Shown here piece by piece: positions 24,253 to 34,555 of a stretch of DNA of 64,000 nucleotides (position 1 is its first letter; every line of letters begins with the position of its first letter). The position numbers and the translations under genes are program-made. The stretch spans positions 1-64,000 of the forward strand of contig JAPOZO010000034.1 of the NCBI GenBank assembly GCA_026706025.1. The letters run 5' to 3'. This DNA is from Candidatus Poribacteria bacterium. GTDB lineage: Bacteria > Poribacteria > WGA-4E > WGA-3G. Below the pieces are notes generated by a model, which worked only from the letters and a program-made list of their open reading frames with translations, had not been told where the DNA came from and did no database searches.

Positions 24253-27200
24253 CTAACGGGGTTCAGGGTCAGGACTGCCGATTTTCAGATCTGTAAACGG
24301 TTTTCCGTCTGGGTCGGTAATCCGTAGATAGAATTCCCAATTGACTTCTTCATTGCAGACCTTGACGAGGATGCTATTTTCGCCGGGCTTGAGCGTCACA
24401 GGAATCGTATAACGGTCAATTCTGACACTATGGGCACCGGTATTTGTGAACACCTCTTCGCCGTTTAGAAAGACTGTCCCTTGGTCGTCGCTATCAAAAC
24501 GGATTTGTGCTTCGCGTTCATCAGGCGAGGTAACGGTCACAAACGCATAAGCGACACGCCAATTGACATCCTGTCCGAGGTCAATGAAGCCGTTGAGTGT
24601 GTCATCGGTGCTTCTTTGCCAACTGATCTGTCCGTCTACACCATCGTATTTTGCGGTTGTGTCGATCTGTGTTGCCTCTTCTGCGATGTACGCCGTGTCG
24701 TAACCAACACCTTTGGTGTTGTCAAAGGGACCGAGGATTAACCATGAATCTTCAGCGATAACGCCTGTTTTTTGAACATACGTTTTCGCTTTTTCTGGCA
24801 TAGCGTTTTCACGGCAGAACTCCGCCAACTTAAGATTAATATCTAATTGAATACCCAGATTGCCAGACATGGTATCCATTAATTCATCCAACATTTCAAC
24901 GTAACGTCCTTTGTCGGTAGCGTTCTTACCTGCCCGAGCAATCCATGAAGACAACCAGCGTCCAAACGCCTCCTGTTCCATGGTGTTTAGGCGTTGTTTG
25001 AGCTGTACTAAAGCCTCATCATACCGGTCATTAGCGACATACGCCTGCGCCAACGTTTCGGTGTAGCTTGCCCCGGACCCCATTTGCGATGCGCGTTCAG
25101 CGTATTCCAATCCTTTTTCCGGCATGATACCTTTGTCAAGAATCTGCCTTGCAAGATTGCGATAACCAGCGGGACTTTGTCGCCGGTTTGCGTTTTTCTG
25201 TTGGATCGTTAGCCACTCGGTGTATGCCACATCTGCTTTTTCAGCATCGCCTGCTGCTTTGTAGGCATCGCCTAACAATTCCAGTAAAGAAACACTTGTT
25301 CCCATTTTCGGTCTTAATTCCTCAAGAACAGCAATTCCTTTATCTTTCTGATCTTTGTCGGCGTAAAGCTTCCAGATGCTCCGGACTACGGCATTGTGTT
25401 CGCTCTCTTCAAGGGAAGCATCTAATGCCTGACGATACACCGTTTCCGCTTCTGACAACCGGTCTGCTTTCTCGTGGGTTTGTGCCAATAGGTTGTACAG
25501 TTCATAAGAGGTCGGTTCAAGTTGAATCGCTTTTTGATATGCTGCAGCTGCTTGCGTCAACTGTTCTGCGTCTACCACAGCTACGATCTGACGGGTATAA
25601 GGCTCCAGTTTAGCCTCCCCGACCAGTCTACCGTTGTTTTTGTTAGGTGACGCGTCAGGGATATGCCCTTCCATTTCTCCGTCAAATTCCCAGTAAGCGA
25701 CTAAGCCGGGTTCGTCCCCTTTCAATCGAGTGTTCATATTTGAACGGATCTCATCCGCTGTTAGTGCGACATCCCAGACAGCGACCCGATCAATTTGCCC
25801 TATAAATGAAGCATGCGTTACCCACTCTTCTTCATGAGAACCGCCGATTCGGACGGGCAGGTTGCTCTCATAAATGTTCTGATTCCCTCTAAAGTCTCGG
25901 GTCCCGACTTCAGCCCCATCAATAAACAGTTTAATGAAATTCCTTGGGGCATCAATGACCCCAGCGACGTGGTACCACTTGTTGAGTGTAACCGATCCTG
26001 GCGGTGAATATACACCTCTCTCCGCCTCACCACTTGGCGATGCAGCGAATTGGACTGTACCATCATTCCGTAGCCAGAGTGTGTAGCTTCGGTTGCTGAT
26101 TTCGGGTGTCCGCTCATCCCCCTTATAAAGAATGGGGGTATACCTGTTAGGGTATTCGATCGGTTTGATCCATGCGGTCAGGGTTACCTGCTGGCTAATA
26201 TTGTTCAGCGCAGCACTATCGGTAATCTCCACGAAACTTCCGTTTCCAGCCAAATCCAGTGCCGTATCTTCAACAATTTTCTCCGTCTGACGGTGCTTTT
26301 GATAGAGATCACCAATCTTTTTGTGCCATTGTGCATCATCAGGTTGAAGTTCACTGATTTTTTGGTATTGGGCGATTGCCTCGTCAACCTTATCGCCTAA
26401 TTCGTAACTTTCAGCAAGTGCGAAATGTGCGTCAAGGTCATCAGGGTTTTCCTTGATCTTCTGTAACTGCTCGGGAATCTGCTTTTCATAGAGTTTCCCT
26501 TCAGTGTAAGCCTGACGTATTGCCGCCTCTGCTCTTTCCCGCCCTTGGTCAAATCTGGCAATGTTCGCCATCTGTTTATAAGCGTCAACGGCTTCTTCAT
26601 ACCGTTTCGCGCCGAGGTAACTCTGCCCGAGGATTTCGTATACATACTCGTTCAGCGAAGAGAGCCCCCCGCCCATCCGTGAGCTTGCAGCCACAGCGTC
26701 CTCAGCAAACTTGACTGCCGAGTCGTACAACTCACCCTCAGCACAGATAGAGGCAAGTGTCATGAGTAAAAAGATATCGAATGGCGCGCGCGGATTGGTT
26801 GAAACCGCGGTCTCACCTTGACTGATCAACTTTTCTGCGAGTTCTGGTTGGTTGCTTTTTTGCAGCGCGGCAGCGGCATAGAAAAAACTATTGAGGTTAC
26901 TGGGTTGTGCTTTGCAAAGTGCCTGATATGCTTCTGCCGCCTTTTCATAATCGCGTGCATTCCGGTAAATTTCAGCAACCATTTCAAGAACCGCTGGATT
27001 CTGTGCGTCCTTTTCGAGTTTGTCGTTAAAGATGGTTTCCAATTGACCAAGTTTCCCTTGATTTTTATAGGCATTAATCAAGGTTTCGCGCGCCTCATCT
27101 CCAGCAGTCATAATTTTGAAACCGGACGAACTGGAACTAATAGAGAAACTACCCATTGGACCGGACTGAGACTGATTCTCATAGAGTTCTACCGCCAAAT

Positions 27201-30200
27201 CGTTATCGCCAACTTGGACGTATAGTTTCAGTAACTCGTTGGTGATGTTCCCGCGTTCATAACTTTGCGTGGTCATATCCAAGGCTTTCTTATAAGCCTC
27301 AATTGCTTTCTGAAATTCACCGGCGTTCCGGTAGTCTTGTGCGCGGTTTCGCTGCATCTCAAGCGTTATCGTGCCAGCCTCTTCCGCCTGCTTTAGCATC
27401 TCTTCTAATTTGCCCTGACGCTTGTAGACGGTCATGAGCTGCCGTTCTATACTCCGACGTTCCCACTCTTGTCCTGTGTATTGGATGGCATCCTTGAATG
27501 CCTTCTCTGCGGCATCCAGATCATCCTTCCGAAGGTAGAGTTGTGCCAATTGACGATAGACGCGCCCGTCACCGGGATTACGTTCAACGGCTTTTTTATA
27601 TGCCTCAATGGCATCGTCAACGCGGTCTTCGGCAGCATAAAGTTTCGCGAGCCGCGCATAGTGAACACCGTTCTCTGTATCCGCCTCAATGTATTGCTGT
27701 GCGAGTTCAAGTGCTTCGGGGGTTTTGTCAGCAGCTTGGTAAGAATCAACGAGTCCGTCCTGATACTTCGTGTTTTCGGGATCTTCGTCAAGTAAGGCGT
27801 TCCAAGTATCTACCGCCCTATCGTGCTTATTTTGACGTGAATAGAGATTTGCGAGTTGTGCGCGTGATTCGAGATCATCCGGCATCACCTCTGCGAGTTT
27901 CTCGTAAATTTCTACCGCCTTTTTGACCTCGTTCTGTTGGACGTACTGTTGTGCTAACGTTCTTTGCATCCCGACATCAAACTTTTCCGTTTTCTCAGGC
28001 GTACGGGTTGTCTTCGCCAACCCATCACGTCGCTGCTTGATTTGCATCAACTGTCGTTGCGCCTGTTCACGGGTCCACTGTTGTGTTGAGAAGTCATTAA
28101 TGATCTCGGTAAAGAGTGCCTCAGCATCGTCCCACATTTCGTGTTGCAGGTACGTGTTCGCGATTTGCTCTTTCTCATAGGAGCCATGCCTCTGAAGTAG
28201 GCGGAGGGTCCCCATCTTACGGAATGTATCTTGCGCTTTCTCTTTCTCACCCTTCTTGGCATAAGCCGTGCCAAGTTTTTGATAGGTTTCCGTAAGATGC
28301 CGTGTATCTTGATGATTGATTTTTGCGATTGTAGACTCCAGCAAACGCAGTTCCCGATCTCTGTCATTCGCGCTTCGGTAAGCGTCGGCGAGATTGTTTA
28401 ACCAGTGTGTATCCACAAGTGTTGAATCATCAAGGAGTTTGTCAACGAGCGCGTCTGCTCCTTCAAGGTCGTCCGCTGTAATCTTCATAGAAGCGACGAG
28501 ATAAGTTAGCAACGCGTCGTCGGGTTTCTCATCGAGTTTTGCTTCATATTCGGTTAGCAATTCCGCTATCTGCTCTGATGCTTTGTAGAACTCAGTCAGT
28601 TTTGATACGATCTCTACCTGTGCGTGTGGATCTCGCGAGAGTGTCGTATCTTTTGCGTTGAGTTTTTCGCGTAGGAGCTGGATCGCCTTTTCACGATCAC
28701 CTGCGGCGACATAAGCGGCAGCCAATGCGGTATAGGAAGAAGCGTTGTTTGGCTGCAGGGCAATAATTTTTTCGTAGAGTTCAATAGCGGCTTTAGGATT
28801 ATTGTTTTCAAGGGACTGACGTGCCACGCCTTCTGCGAAAAAGTTGCTATAGTTCAGTCCGACAGATGGAACGATCATATCTTTCGCGAGCGAAACGAGT
28901 TCATCAACTTTGCCTGCGGAAAAGAAAGTCTGCATGACCTGATAATAGTTGTAGCTGAGTGCGTTCGGATTCTCTTTGAGGAGTATCAGGTATTGCGTTA
29001 CAGCCTCCTTCGCCTTGCCGCGGCGCTCTAACATCTGCGCGTATCGCTGTCGTGTCATAGTGTCTTGAGGACGCAGGGCAAGTGCTGCGTCAAATGCTTC
29101 GGCTGCTTTTTGCACCTGATTTGTCTGTTCATAGAACGTCGCCAATCTGACGCGTGCCTGAAACGAATTAGGGTCTTTCTGGGTAGCTGCAACGAGCAGA
29201 GGTTCGCGTTCTCGCAACCCTTTTGCACGCCCGGCGGTCTGTACGGCGCGTCGAAAGTCCCACGAATACAATGTGCGTCCGTATCGGTCGCGCTGGTTGA
29301 CGAACTGCATTGCGCGCGCGGCGATCCGTGCGGCATCCTGTCCTCGCCCTAAGTCATCCAAATGTTGGCTTAAATCTACAAGGAAGTTCGGATCACGTTC
29401 ACCCATTGCCAAGGTCATCGCTTTTTTGGCAATAGCGATTGCGTATTGCGTGAGTCCGTTCTGTTGGAGGATTCGCGAGAATTGATAAAGTTCACGAGTC
29501 CCACTCGGTGAATTGAGTACCTTCGTCACCAATTCGCGTACAGCAACGGTATCGCCTGTCTGCACGGCAAGCTGGAGTGTGAGTTCATGGTACTGTTTGC
29601 GGTTTCTTGGATCCGCCTCAGCGAGTCCGGTAATTAATTTGAATGCTGCGGCGTGTTGTCCTGCTTGGATAGAGGCAAAAATCGTGTTTAGTTTAAGGGT
29701 GAGATCCTCAGGGAATTCCTTTTGAAGCGCGGAGAGCACCTCTTGGGCATCGTCACGCTGCCCTGCCCACCAATAGCAATAACTGAGTGCTAAACTCGGG
29801 TAGATCCGGTCTCTCCCTGTCGCACTCTCCAATTCAGTCTGCAATTTTTTGTATAATGCCTCCTGCTGATTGCGGGACCACAATTGACTGAAAACCCGCT
29901 GGAGGAACTGTAAACGGTTTTGATCGTAGTAAGTCGTCGGCGATGGATAGTTTGTCTGTAGGGATGTGTAACCGGCGTAAGAGCGATTTGCGTATGCTAA
30001 GGTTGCGACGCGCCGTGCGTTTGTCGCTTGCGGTTTGGTTCGTTCAAAGAAGTTCCAGAACAGCGCAATCCCTTTGTCGGTCTGTCCTTCACGAATATAA
30101 GCAGTGGCGAGATTTTGATAAATATCCCGATACTGACGCCATTGCTGTGATGCGTAGGGATTGGGGAACCCAACCCCTACGCCGCTTGCTGGCAGTTGCG

Positions 30201-33200
30201 TATTTTGTGCTGACTGACGTTGCGGCGTTGAAAGCCCTGGTACCTGAATCTGTGTAAGGATTTTTTCGGCAGCGTCTGTTTTCCCCATCCGTGCGAGCGT
30301 ACTCACAATCGTCGCGCCTGTATTAAGGTCAGACACTTCTGCATCTACAAGTTCTACCACCAGTTTCTCGGTATCTTCTTTCCGTCCGTGCCGATAGAAG
30401 TTACTTGCATATCGTGCGATATACCAGAGCCGTGCGTCAGGGGCTAAAGCGGTTATTTCATCAAGATATTTTTTCAGCGTTTCATAGCTGATGCCTTGTC
30501 CGATTAATCGAGTCAAGCGCGTTCCGTGATAGACAGGGTCGTTGGGTGATACGGCAATTAGCCGTTCAAGTGTTTCATTCGTTTTGTCGGTATTGCCGGT
30601 TAAGATATAGATTTGTGTTAACGTTTCGAGGCCCTTTATGTTTTTCGGATCGGCATCCACTTGTGCTTCAACCTGATTGATGAGTTCTCCCAATTTTCGT
30701 TGTTGTTGCGCGATTGTGGTTATCTGTACGAGCGCGCCCGCTTGCGCCTCTTCAAAGTTCCTCGGTATCCACTGGGTTTGCCGTCCCCCCTGAATCTGAA
30801 ATGCGGATCGCTGAATTCGAGAGGTGAGCGTTCGCGGCAAATCAAATCTATCTGTCCTGATTCCGGGAGGTCCAGATGTCGCGTGAGGTGTATTTGTGAT
30901 TAGGTTCTGTGTTGCATGCTGCGTCGGTTCAGGCATGTCAAGCACCTTTTGAAACAGCGGACGTGCCCGGTCATATTCGTTCATTTCGACGAAGGCATCA
31001 CCCAGTTGATACAATTCAAGATGCGCGTTTGGACCTGTTACCTTTTCTGCTGCCCGATCAAGCACAGAAATCGCCTCATCTAACAATCCGTGCTGAATCA
31101 GTAAAGTCGCGAGTTTAATCTCTGCGTCAAACGGTTGATTTTTGGTATGGAGAAGTTTAGTCCACGCCTGAATCGCCTCTTGTTCCCGCCCGACATCAAA
31201 TAGTAATTCACCGAGCCGTTGCCTATGCATAGGATTCGGTTGTGCCTTGACGAGTCGCTGTTGATAGGTGAGTGCATCCTGTGTATCACCGAGATCAAGG
31301 CTGATTTTGACGAGTTGTGCCAAGAGATCCGGGTTATCGCGTTCCCGATCCAAAGCACGCGCCAGCTGGAAATGTGCGTTAGGCAAGTCGCCCTCCATCT
31401 GATAGAGGTTCGCCAATGCGACGACGGAACCTACATCAGATGTGTTGGTTTTCGACATCTGTTTCAATCTTTCTTCCAACTCGCCGCGTCGTCCCAAGTC
31501 GTAATATACCTCAGAAAGCGGTTTGACAAAAGCGAGCTTATCACTGATGCTTCCACTCAATTCCCAACACCGCCAGTACTGTTCAAGTGCCTGTCGAGGG
31601 TTTCCTGAAAGTTTATAAATTTCAGCAAGTTCGGAACGGATGTTAGTAGATTCTGGTCGAAGCCGAATCGCCTGCTTGAAGCTATCAATAGCCGTCTGGT
31701 AGTTTCCCGCCTGCTTCGCGATGAGTGCGAGCATCTGATGCCCTTCAGGGTTGCGCGGGCTGTGGGCAATTGCTTGCTTCGCTGCATCCGTAGCGGCATC
31801 AAAATCCATGACTTCGAGATAGGAATGCGCGATGTTTGTATAGTATTCGCGGGCATTTGCGCTGTCAACTTCAATCAGGTGGGTATAGATAGCGTTGGCA
31901 TCATCACGCCGTCCCTGCAAAGTGTATACTTCCGCGATCCAACGGTTAACAAGAACGTCATTGGATTCAAGAGCCTTTGCTTTCATAAGGACTTCAAGTG
32001 CATAGGTGGTATTGCCGAGTTTAAGGTACATCTTAGCGAGCTGCTTGTATTGGTTGAAAGCATCCGCAGCCGCAATGTCTGGTTTTTCAAGTGCCGTTTC
32101 CAGCGCACTAATTTTTTCAACAAGCGTCCCTTGTCGCCGATAAATTTCGATGCGTTGGTTATCCATCTGTTCAGCGAAAAATTCGTTCGGTGCGAGTTTC
32201 GCGGCTTCAGTGTATTCCGTTAGTGCTTCGTCATAATCTCTGTTCTCCACAAGTCGCTTCGCCAATGCCTCACGATAACGGTATACATCGGGTGCTAACT
32301 CAGCGGCTTTTCGGCTTGCAGCGATAGCTTCGGTGCCGCTGTTTAGGACGCGTGCTTTGCTATCAAGGAGCTTCGCGAGACGGTCATAATTTTCGGCGAC
32401 TGCCTTATCACCAGCAACCATTCTGTTCCATGTCTCCAAAGTTTTTGCCCGATCTCCTTCTCGGAAGTAAAATTCGCCGAAATATTCGATGTAATCAAGG
32501 TTCCCGGGTGCCAGTGAAATCGCCTTTTGATATGCTGTGACGGCATCATCCATCCATTCATGATTGGCGTAAATCTCGGCAAGGATAAGGTGCGTGCTTG
32601 CGTTATCGGGATCGCGTTCGAGCATCCGTTGATAGGTTGCTCTTGCTTTGTCTTCGTCATCTAATTGTAAATACAACTCACCGAGTTCGCGGTAGAGACC
32701 GAAATCGTCGGGTTGTTGCTCGCTGAGGGATTCGTAAGCTGCAGCCGCTGCTTCAAACTGTTCAGCGTTGCGGAGTGCAGCGATTAGGTTCAAGCGGAGC
32801 GTAGTGTCTGTCGGTGCGAGTTCAAGTGCCTTCTGATAAGCATCAATGCCCTCGTCTAACTGCTGGTTTTCAATATGTGCCTCGGCGAGCAAACCGATGA
32901 GTTCTGGATCGTTTGGTGTATTTTCAAGTTTTTCTTTATAGTGTGTGATTAAGCCTTCCCAGTTTCCGTCAGCGGCGTAAATGCCGATGATGCGATGCTG
33001 AAGGTCTTTGCGTAACCAGTTTCCGGGTGCCGTCAACGCCAATGCGGCTTCGTAGGTTTGAATGGCAGCCTCGTAATCACTCTTTTCCTCGTGTATATTC
33101 CCGATCTCCCGACGACTCAAGCAGACGCGATATGGATCGTCGGTTTTAAGTGCGATAATCGCTTCATGTTGCGCGATGGCTTGTTCGTAGAGTTGTTGTT

Positions 33201-33813
33201 CTCGGAAGAGGTCTGCGAGTTCAATGCGGGAAAAAATGTTTTCTGGATCCAGTTCAGAGATTTTTGTCCATGCCGAAATTGCTTCGTCTACGCGGTCTCG
33301 GCTGAAATAGGCGCGTCCGAGTGCCTTGTAAATCGTCATCAATTCTTCAGGAGATGCGGTCTGTGTCTGTTCTGATAATTCTGCGGCTTTCGTTAACTCG
33401 CGGATTGCGTCCTCATGCCGACGCAGGGTTGCGTACATCTGCCCTAATGCGAAATGGGGATAATAACCGTTTGGTGCCAGTTCAACGGCACGTTGATATG
33501 CAGCAAGTGTCTCGGCATCTTTTCCGAGGCGTTTATGGATATGACCCAAGATAAGTTGGAGGTTTGAATCGTTAGGTTTGGCTTGTGCTTCCGCTTGATA
33601 ATCGGCAACCATAGCATCTAAGCCATCACCTTCAAGATAGAATTGGTAGAGTCGGTCGAACGTACTTCCCTCTTTTGGGTTGCGACTGAGCATTAATTTG
33701 TAGCGCTCGACAACTTTTTCGTCTTGGGCGAGGGTGATTGCGGGATAGTAGAGAGTGCAGGATAGTAGATAAAGCACACACGCGACGCTTAAGCATTTTT
33801 CTCTTGTGAACAT
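24253..33813 (-). CDS. Giant secreted TPR protein with embedded LamG and C-terminal sugar-binding-like domain
   Basis: 3186 residues, signal peptide at the N-terminus (LSVACVLYLLSCTLYYPAITLAQ). Most of the chain is tetratricopeptide repeats of about 34 residues (NLQLILGHIHKRLGKDAETL, YYPHFALGQMYATLRRHEDA and many more), several dozen in all, forming a very long superhelix for protein binding. A LamG domain is inserted at about 2510-2740 (TALDLAGNGSFVEITDSAAL, WYHVAGVIDAPRNFIKLFID). The last 165 residues (DSWLILGPFDNTKG to the end) resemble a glycoside-hydrolase galactose-binding-like jelly roll with FLNGEEVFTN. One stretch at about 1212-1222 (VGVGFPNPYAS) is encoded by an intergenic-type palindrome. 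AAGGAG precedes the ATG. Location is presumably periplasm or surface; role unknown but likely a scaffold. Confidence 0.9.
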   Translation of the reverse strand: MFTREKCLSVACVLYLLSCTLYYPAITLAQDEKVVERYKLMLSRNPKEGSTFDRLYQFYLEGDGLDAMVADYQAEAQAKPNDSNLQLILGHIHKRLGKDAETLAAYQRAVELAPNGYYPHFALGQMYATLRRHEDAIRELTKAAELSEQTQTASPEELMTIYKALGRAYFSRDRVDEAISAWTKISELDPENIFSRIELADLFREQQLYEQAIAQHEAIIALKTDDPYRVCLSRREIGNIHEEKSDYEAAIQTYEAALALTAPGNWLRKDLQHRIIGIYAADGNWEGLITHYKEKLENTPNDPELIGLLAEAHIENQQLDEGIDAYQKALELAPTDTTLRLNLIAALRNAEQFEAAAAAYESLSEQQPDDFGLYRELGELYLQLDDEDKARATYQRMLERDPDNASTHLILAEIYANHEWMDDAVTAYQKAISLAPGNLDYIEYFGEFYFREGDRAKTLETWNRMVAGDKAVAENYDRLAKLLDSKARVLNSGTEAIAASRKAAELAPDVYRYREALAKRLVENRDYDEALTEYTEAAKLAPNEFFAEQMDNQRIEIYRRQGTLVEKISALETALEKPDIAAADAFNQYKQLAKMYLKLGNTTYALEVLMKAKALESNDVLVNRWIAEVYTLQGRRDDANAIYTHLIEVDSANAREYYTNIAHSYLEVMDFDAATDAAKQAIAHSPRNPEGHQMLALIAKQAGNYQTAIDSFKQAIRLRPESTNIRSELAEIYKLSGNPRQALEQYWRCWELSGSISDKLAFVKPLSEVYYDLGRRGELEERLKQMSKTNTSDVGSVVALANLYQMEGDLPNAHFQLARALDRERDNPDLLAQLVKISLDLGDTQDALTYQQRLVKAQPNPMHRQRLGELLFDVGREQEAIQAWTKLLHTKNQPFDAEIKLATLLIQHGLLDEAISVLDRAAEKVTGPNAHLELYQLGDAFVEMNEYDRARPLFQKVLDMPEPTQHATQNLITNTPHATSGPPGIRTDRFDLPRTLTSRIQRSAFQIQGGRQTQWIPRNFEEAQAGALVQITTIAQQQRKLGELINQVEAQVDADPKNIKGLETLTQIYILTGNTDKTNETLERLIAVSPNDPVYHGTRLTRLIGQGISYETLKKYLDEITALAPDARLWYIARYASNFYRHGRKEDTEKLVVELVDAEVSDLNTGATIVSTLARMGKTDAAEKILTQIQVPGLSTPQRQSAQNTQLPASGVGVGFPNPYASQQWRQYRDIYQNLATAYIREGQTDKGIALFWNFFERTKPQATNARRVATLAYANRSYAGYTSLQTNYPSPTTYYDQNRLQFLQRVFSQLWSRNQQEALYKKLQTELESATGRDRIYPSLALSYCYWWAGQRDDAQEVLSALQKEFPEDLTLKLNTIFASIQAGQHAAAFKLITGLAEADPRNRKQYHELTLQLAVQTGDTVAVRELVTKVLNSPSGTRELYQFSRILQQNGLTQYAIAIAKKAMTLAMGERDPNFLVDLSQHLDDLGRGQDAARIAARAMQFVNQRDRYGRTLYSWDFRRAVQTAGRAKGLREREPLLVAATQKDPNSFQARVRLATFYEQTNQVQKAAEAFDAALALRPQDTMTRQRYAQMLERRGKAKEAVTQYLILLKENPNALSYNYYQVMQTFFSAGKVDELVSLAKDMIVPSVGLNYSNFFAEGVARQSLENNNPKAAIELYEKIIALQPNNASSYTALAAAYVAAGDREKAIQLLREKLNAKDTTLSRDPHAQVEIVSKLTEFYKASEQIAELLTEYEAKLDEKPDDALLTYLVASMKITADDLEGADALVDKLLDDSTLVDTHWLNNLADAYRSANDRDRELRLLESTIAKINHQDTRHLTETYQKLGTAYAKKGEKEKAQDTFRKMGTLRLLQRHGSYEKEQIANTYLQHEMWDDAEALFTEIINDFSTQQWTREQAQRQLMQIKQRRDGLAKTTRTPEKTEKFDVGMQRTLAQQYVQQNEVKKAVEIYEKLAEVMPDDLESRAQLANLYSRQNKHDRAVDTWNALLDEDPENTKYQDGLVDSYQAADKTPEALELAQQYIEADTENGVHYARLAKLYAAEDRVDDAIEAYKKAVERNPGDGRVYRQLAQLYLRKDDLDAAEKAFKDAIQYTGQEWERRSIERQLMTVYKRQGKLEEMLKQAEEAGTITLEMQRNRAQDYRNAGEFQKAIEAYKKALDMTTQSYERGNITNELLKLYVQVGDNDLAVELYENQSQSGPMGSFSISSSSSGFKIMTAGDEARETLINAYKNQGKLGQLETIFNDKLEKDAQNPAVLEMVAEIYRNARDYEKAAEAYQALCKAQPSNLNSFFYAAAALQKSNQPELAEKLISQGETAVSTNPRAPFDIFLLMTLASICAEGELYDSAVKFAEDAVAASSRMGGGLSSLNEYVYEILGQSYLGAKRYEEAVDAYKQMANIARFDQGRERAEAAIRQAYTEGKLYEKQIPEQLQKIKENPDDLDAHFALAESYELGDKVDEAIAQYQKISELQPDDAQWHKKIGDLYQKHRQTEKIVEDTALDLAGNGSFVEITDSAALNNISQQVTLTAWIKPIEYPNRYTPILYKGDERTPEISNRSYTLWLRNDGTVQFAASPSGEAERGVYSPPGSVTLNKWYHVAGVIDAPRNFIKLFIDGAEVGTRDFRGNQNIYESNLPVRIGGSHEEEWVTHASFIGQIDRVAVWDVALTADEIRSNMNTRLKGDEPGLVAYWEFDGEMEGHIPDASPNKNNGRLVGEAKLEPYTRQIVAVVDAEQLTQAAAAYQKAIQLEPTSYELYNLLAQTHEKADRLSEAETVYRQALDASLEESEHNAVVRSIWKLYADKDQKDKGIAVLEELRPKMGTSVSLLELLGDAYKAAGDAEKADVAYTEWLTIQQKNANRRQSPAGYRNLARQILDKGIMPEKGLEYAERASQMGSGASYTETLAQAYVANDRYDEALVQLKQRLNTMEQEAFGRWLSSWIARAGKNATDKGRYVEMLDELMDTMSGNLGIQLDINLKLAEFCRENAMPEKAKTYVQKTGVIAEDSWLILGPFDNTKGVGYDTAYIAEEATQIDTTAKYDGVDGQISWQRSTDDTLNGFIDLGQDVNWRVAYAFVTVTSPDEREAQIRFDSDDQGTVFLNGEEVFTNTGAHSVRIDRYTIPVTLKPGENSILVKVCNEEVNWEFYLRITDPDGKPFTDLKIGSPDPEPR
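30154..30180. repeat. Intergenic palindrome inside the TPR gene
   Basis: GTAGGGATTGGGGAACCCAA then CCCCTAC, near copy of 16939-16965. It is translated in frame as part of VGVGFPNPYA between two ordinary TPR stretches. Confidence 0.7.
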
Positions 33814-34117
33814 GAAGATCTCCTTGAGGAAATGTTTGGCGTTGGAAAGCCTAAAAATTTTTGAGACTTTTAAATCAATTTCCCAAAATAGATAACGATT
33901 TTAATATTTGTGGGTTTGCTATAAACATACCGTTCCTACGGAACTCAGGAGCGAACATTCACCTCACAGTTTATATCTGATATGCAAAGGTTTCGGTTTC
34001 GGAAGGCTTTCTGAGTGCAGGAAACACGCCTTTTTTCTAAAATTGACACTTATGGTTCACTTATAGTGACACACTTTAAGGGCAAAAAAGGTGCATAATT
34101 TTATGCAAAAATCGATT
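33814..34117. other. Upstream region of the giant TPR gene
   Basis: 304 bases, AT-rich, no ORF. It should hold the TPR promoter but no clear -35/-10 pair stands out. A CCTACGGAACTCAGGAGCGAA stretch near 33946 loosely matches the CTCGCTCCTAC repeats at 15768. Confidence 0.35.
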
Positions 34118-34528
34118 TTAATCAGACTCGCTAAAAACTTCCATTCCGGCGGAACCGTCAGCGACCTTACGAATTTGCTTCTCAAAACCGGGGGGTGAGA
34201 GCGTCCACGTAATCCAGAGCGGTTCGTCGCCTGTGTTGACAAATCGGTGTTCAACATTCGGTGGAAGATAGATGACTGTGCCGGGTTTCAGGTCGGCAAC
34301 TTCATCACCAACATACGCTTTGCCTTGTCCACCATAGACGAAAATAATCTCTTCGGCTTCGCTGTGGGAATGGATAGGAATTTCACTATTCGGGTCAATC
34401 TCCTCTAAGCCCATTGCGAAATGTTCGGTATTCGCTGTATTTGGCTGGATGAGTGTGTAGAGTGTTCGCGGTGCCTCACCTTCAACGCGGACGACTTCTG
34501 CATCTTCTTTGTGGTAGATATGTTTCAT
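34118..34528 (-). CDS. Cupin-2 domain protein
   Basis: 136 residues. A single cupin beta-barrel with both metal motifs: IPIHSHSEAEEIIFVYGGQG (H-x-H and E) and LPPNVEHRFVNTG (H). The N-terminal part YTLIQPNTANTEHFAMGLEE and the end GTVIYLPPNVEHRF are typical of small cupins that bind or convert sugars, dicarboxylates or thiols. It lies just downstream of the glycosidase-like propeller gene, 27 bases apart, on the same strand, and is probably cotranscribed with it. No more exact function can be assigned. AGGAG precedes the ATG. The 304-base gap downstream separates it from the TPR gene. Confidence 0.8.
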   Translation of the reverse strand: MKHIYHKEDAEVVRVEGEAPRTLYTLIQPNTANTEHFAMGLEEIDPNSEIPIHSHSEAEEIIFVYGGQGKAYVGDEVADLKPGTVIYLPPNVEHRFVNTGDEPLWITWTLSPPGFEKQIRKVADGSAGMEVFSESD

Positions 34529-34555
34529 CTTTTGCTCCTTAAGGATGGATGGTAG

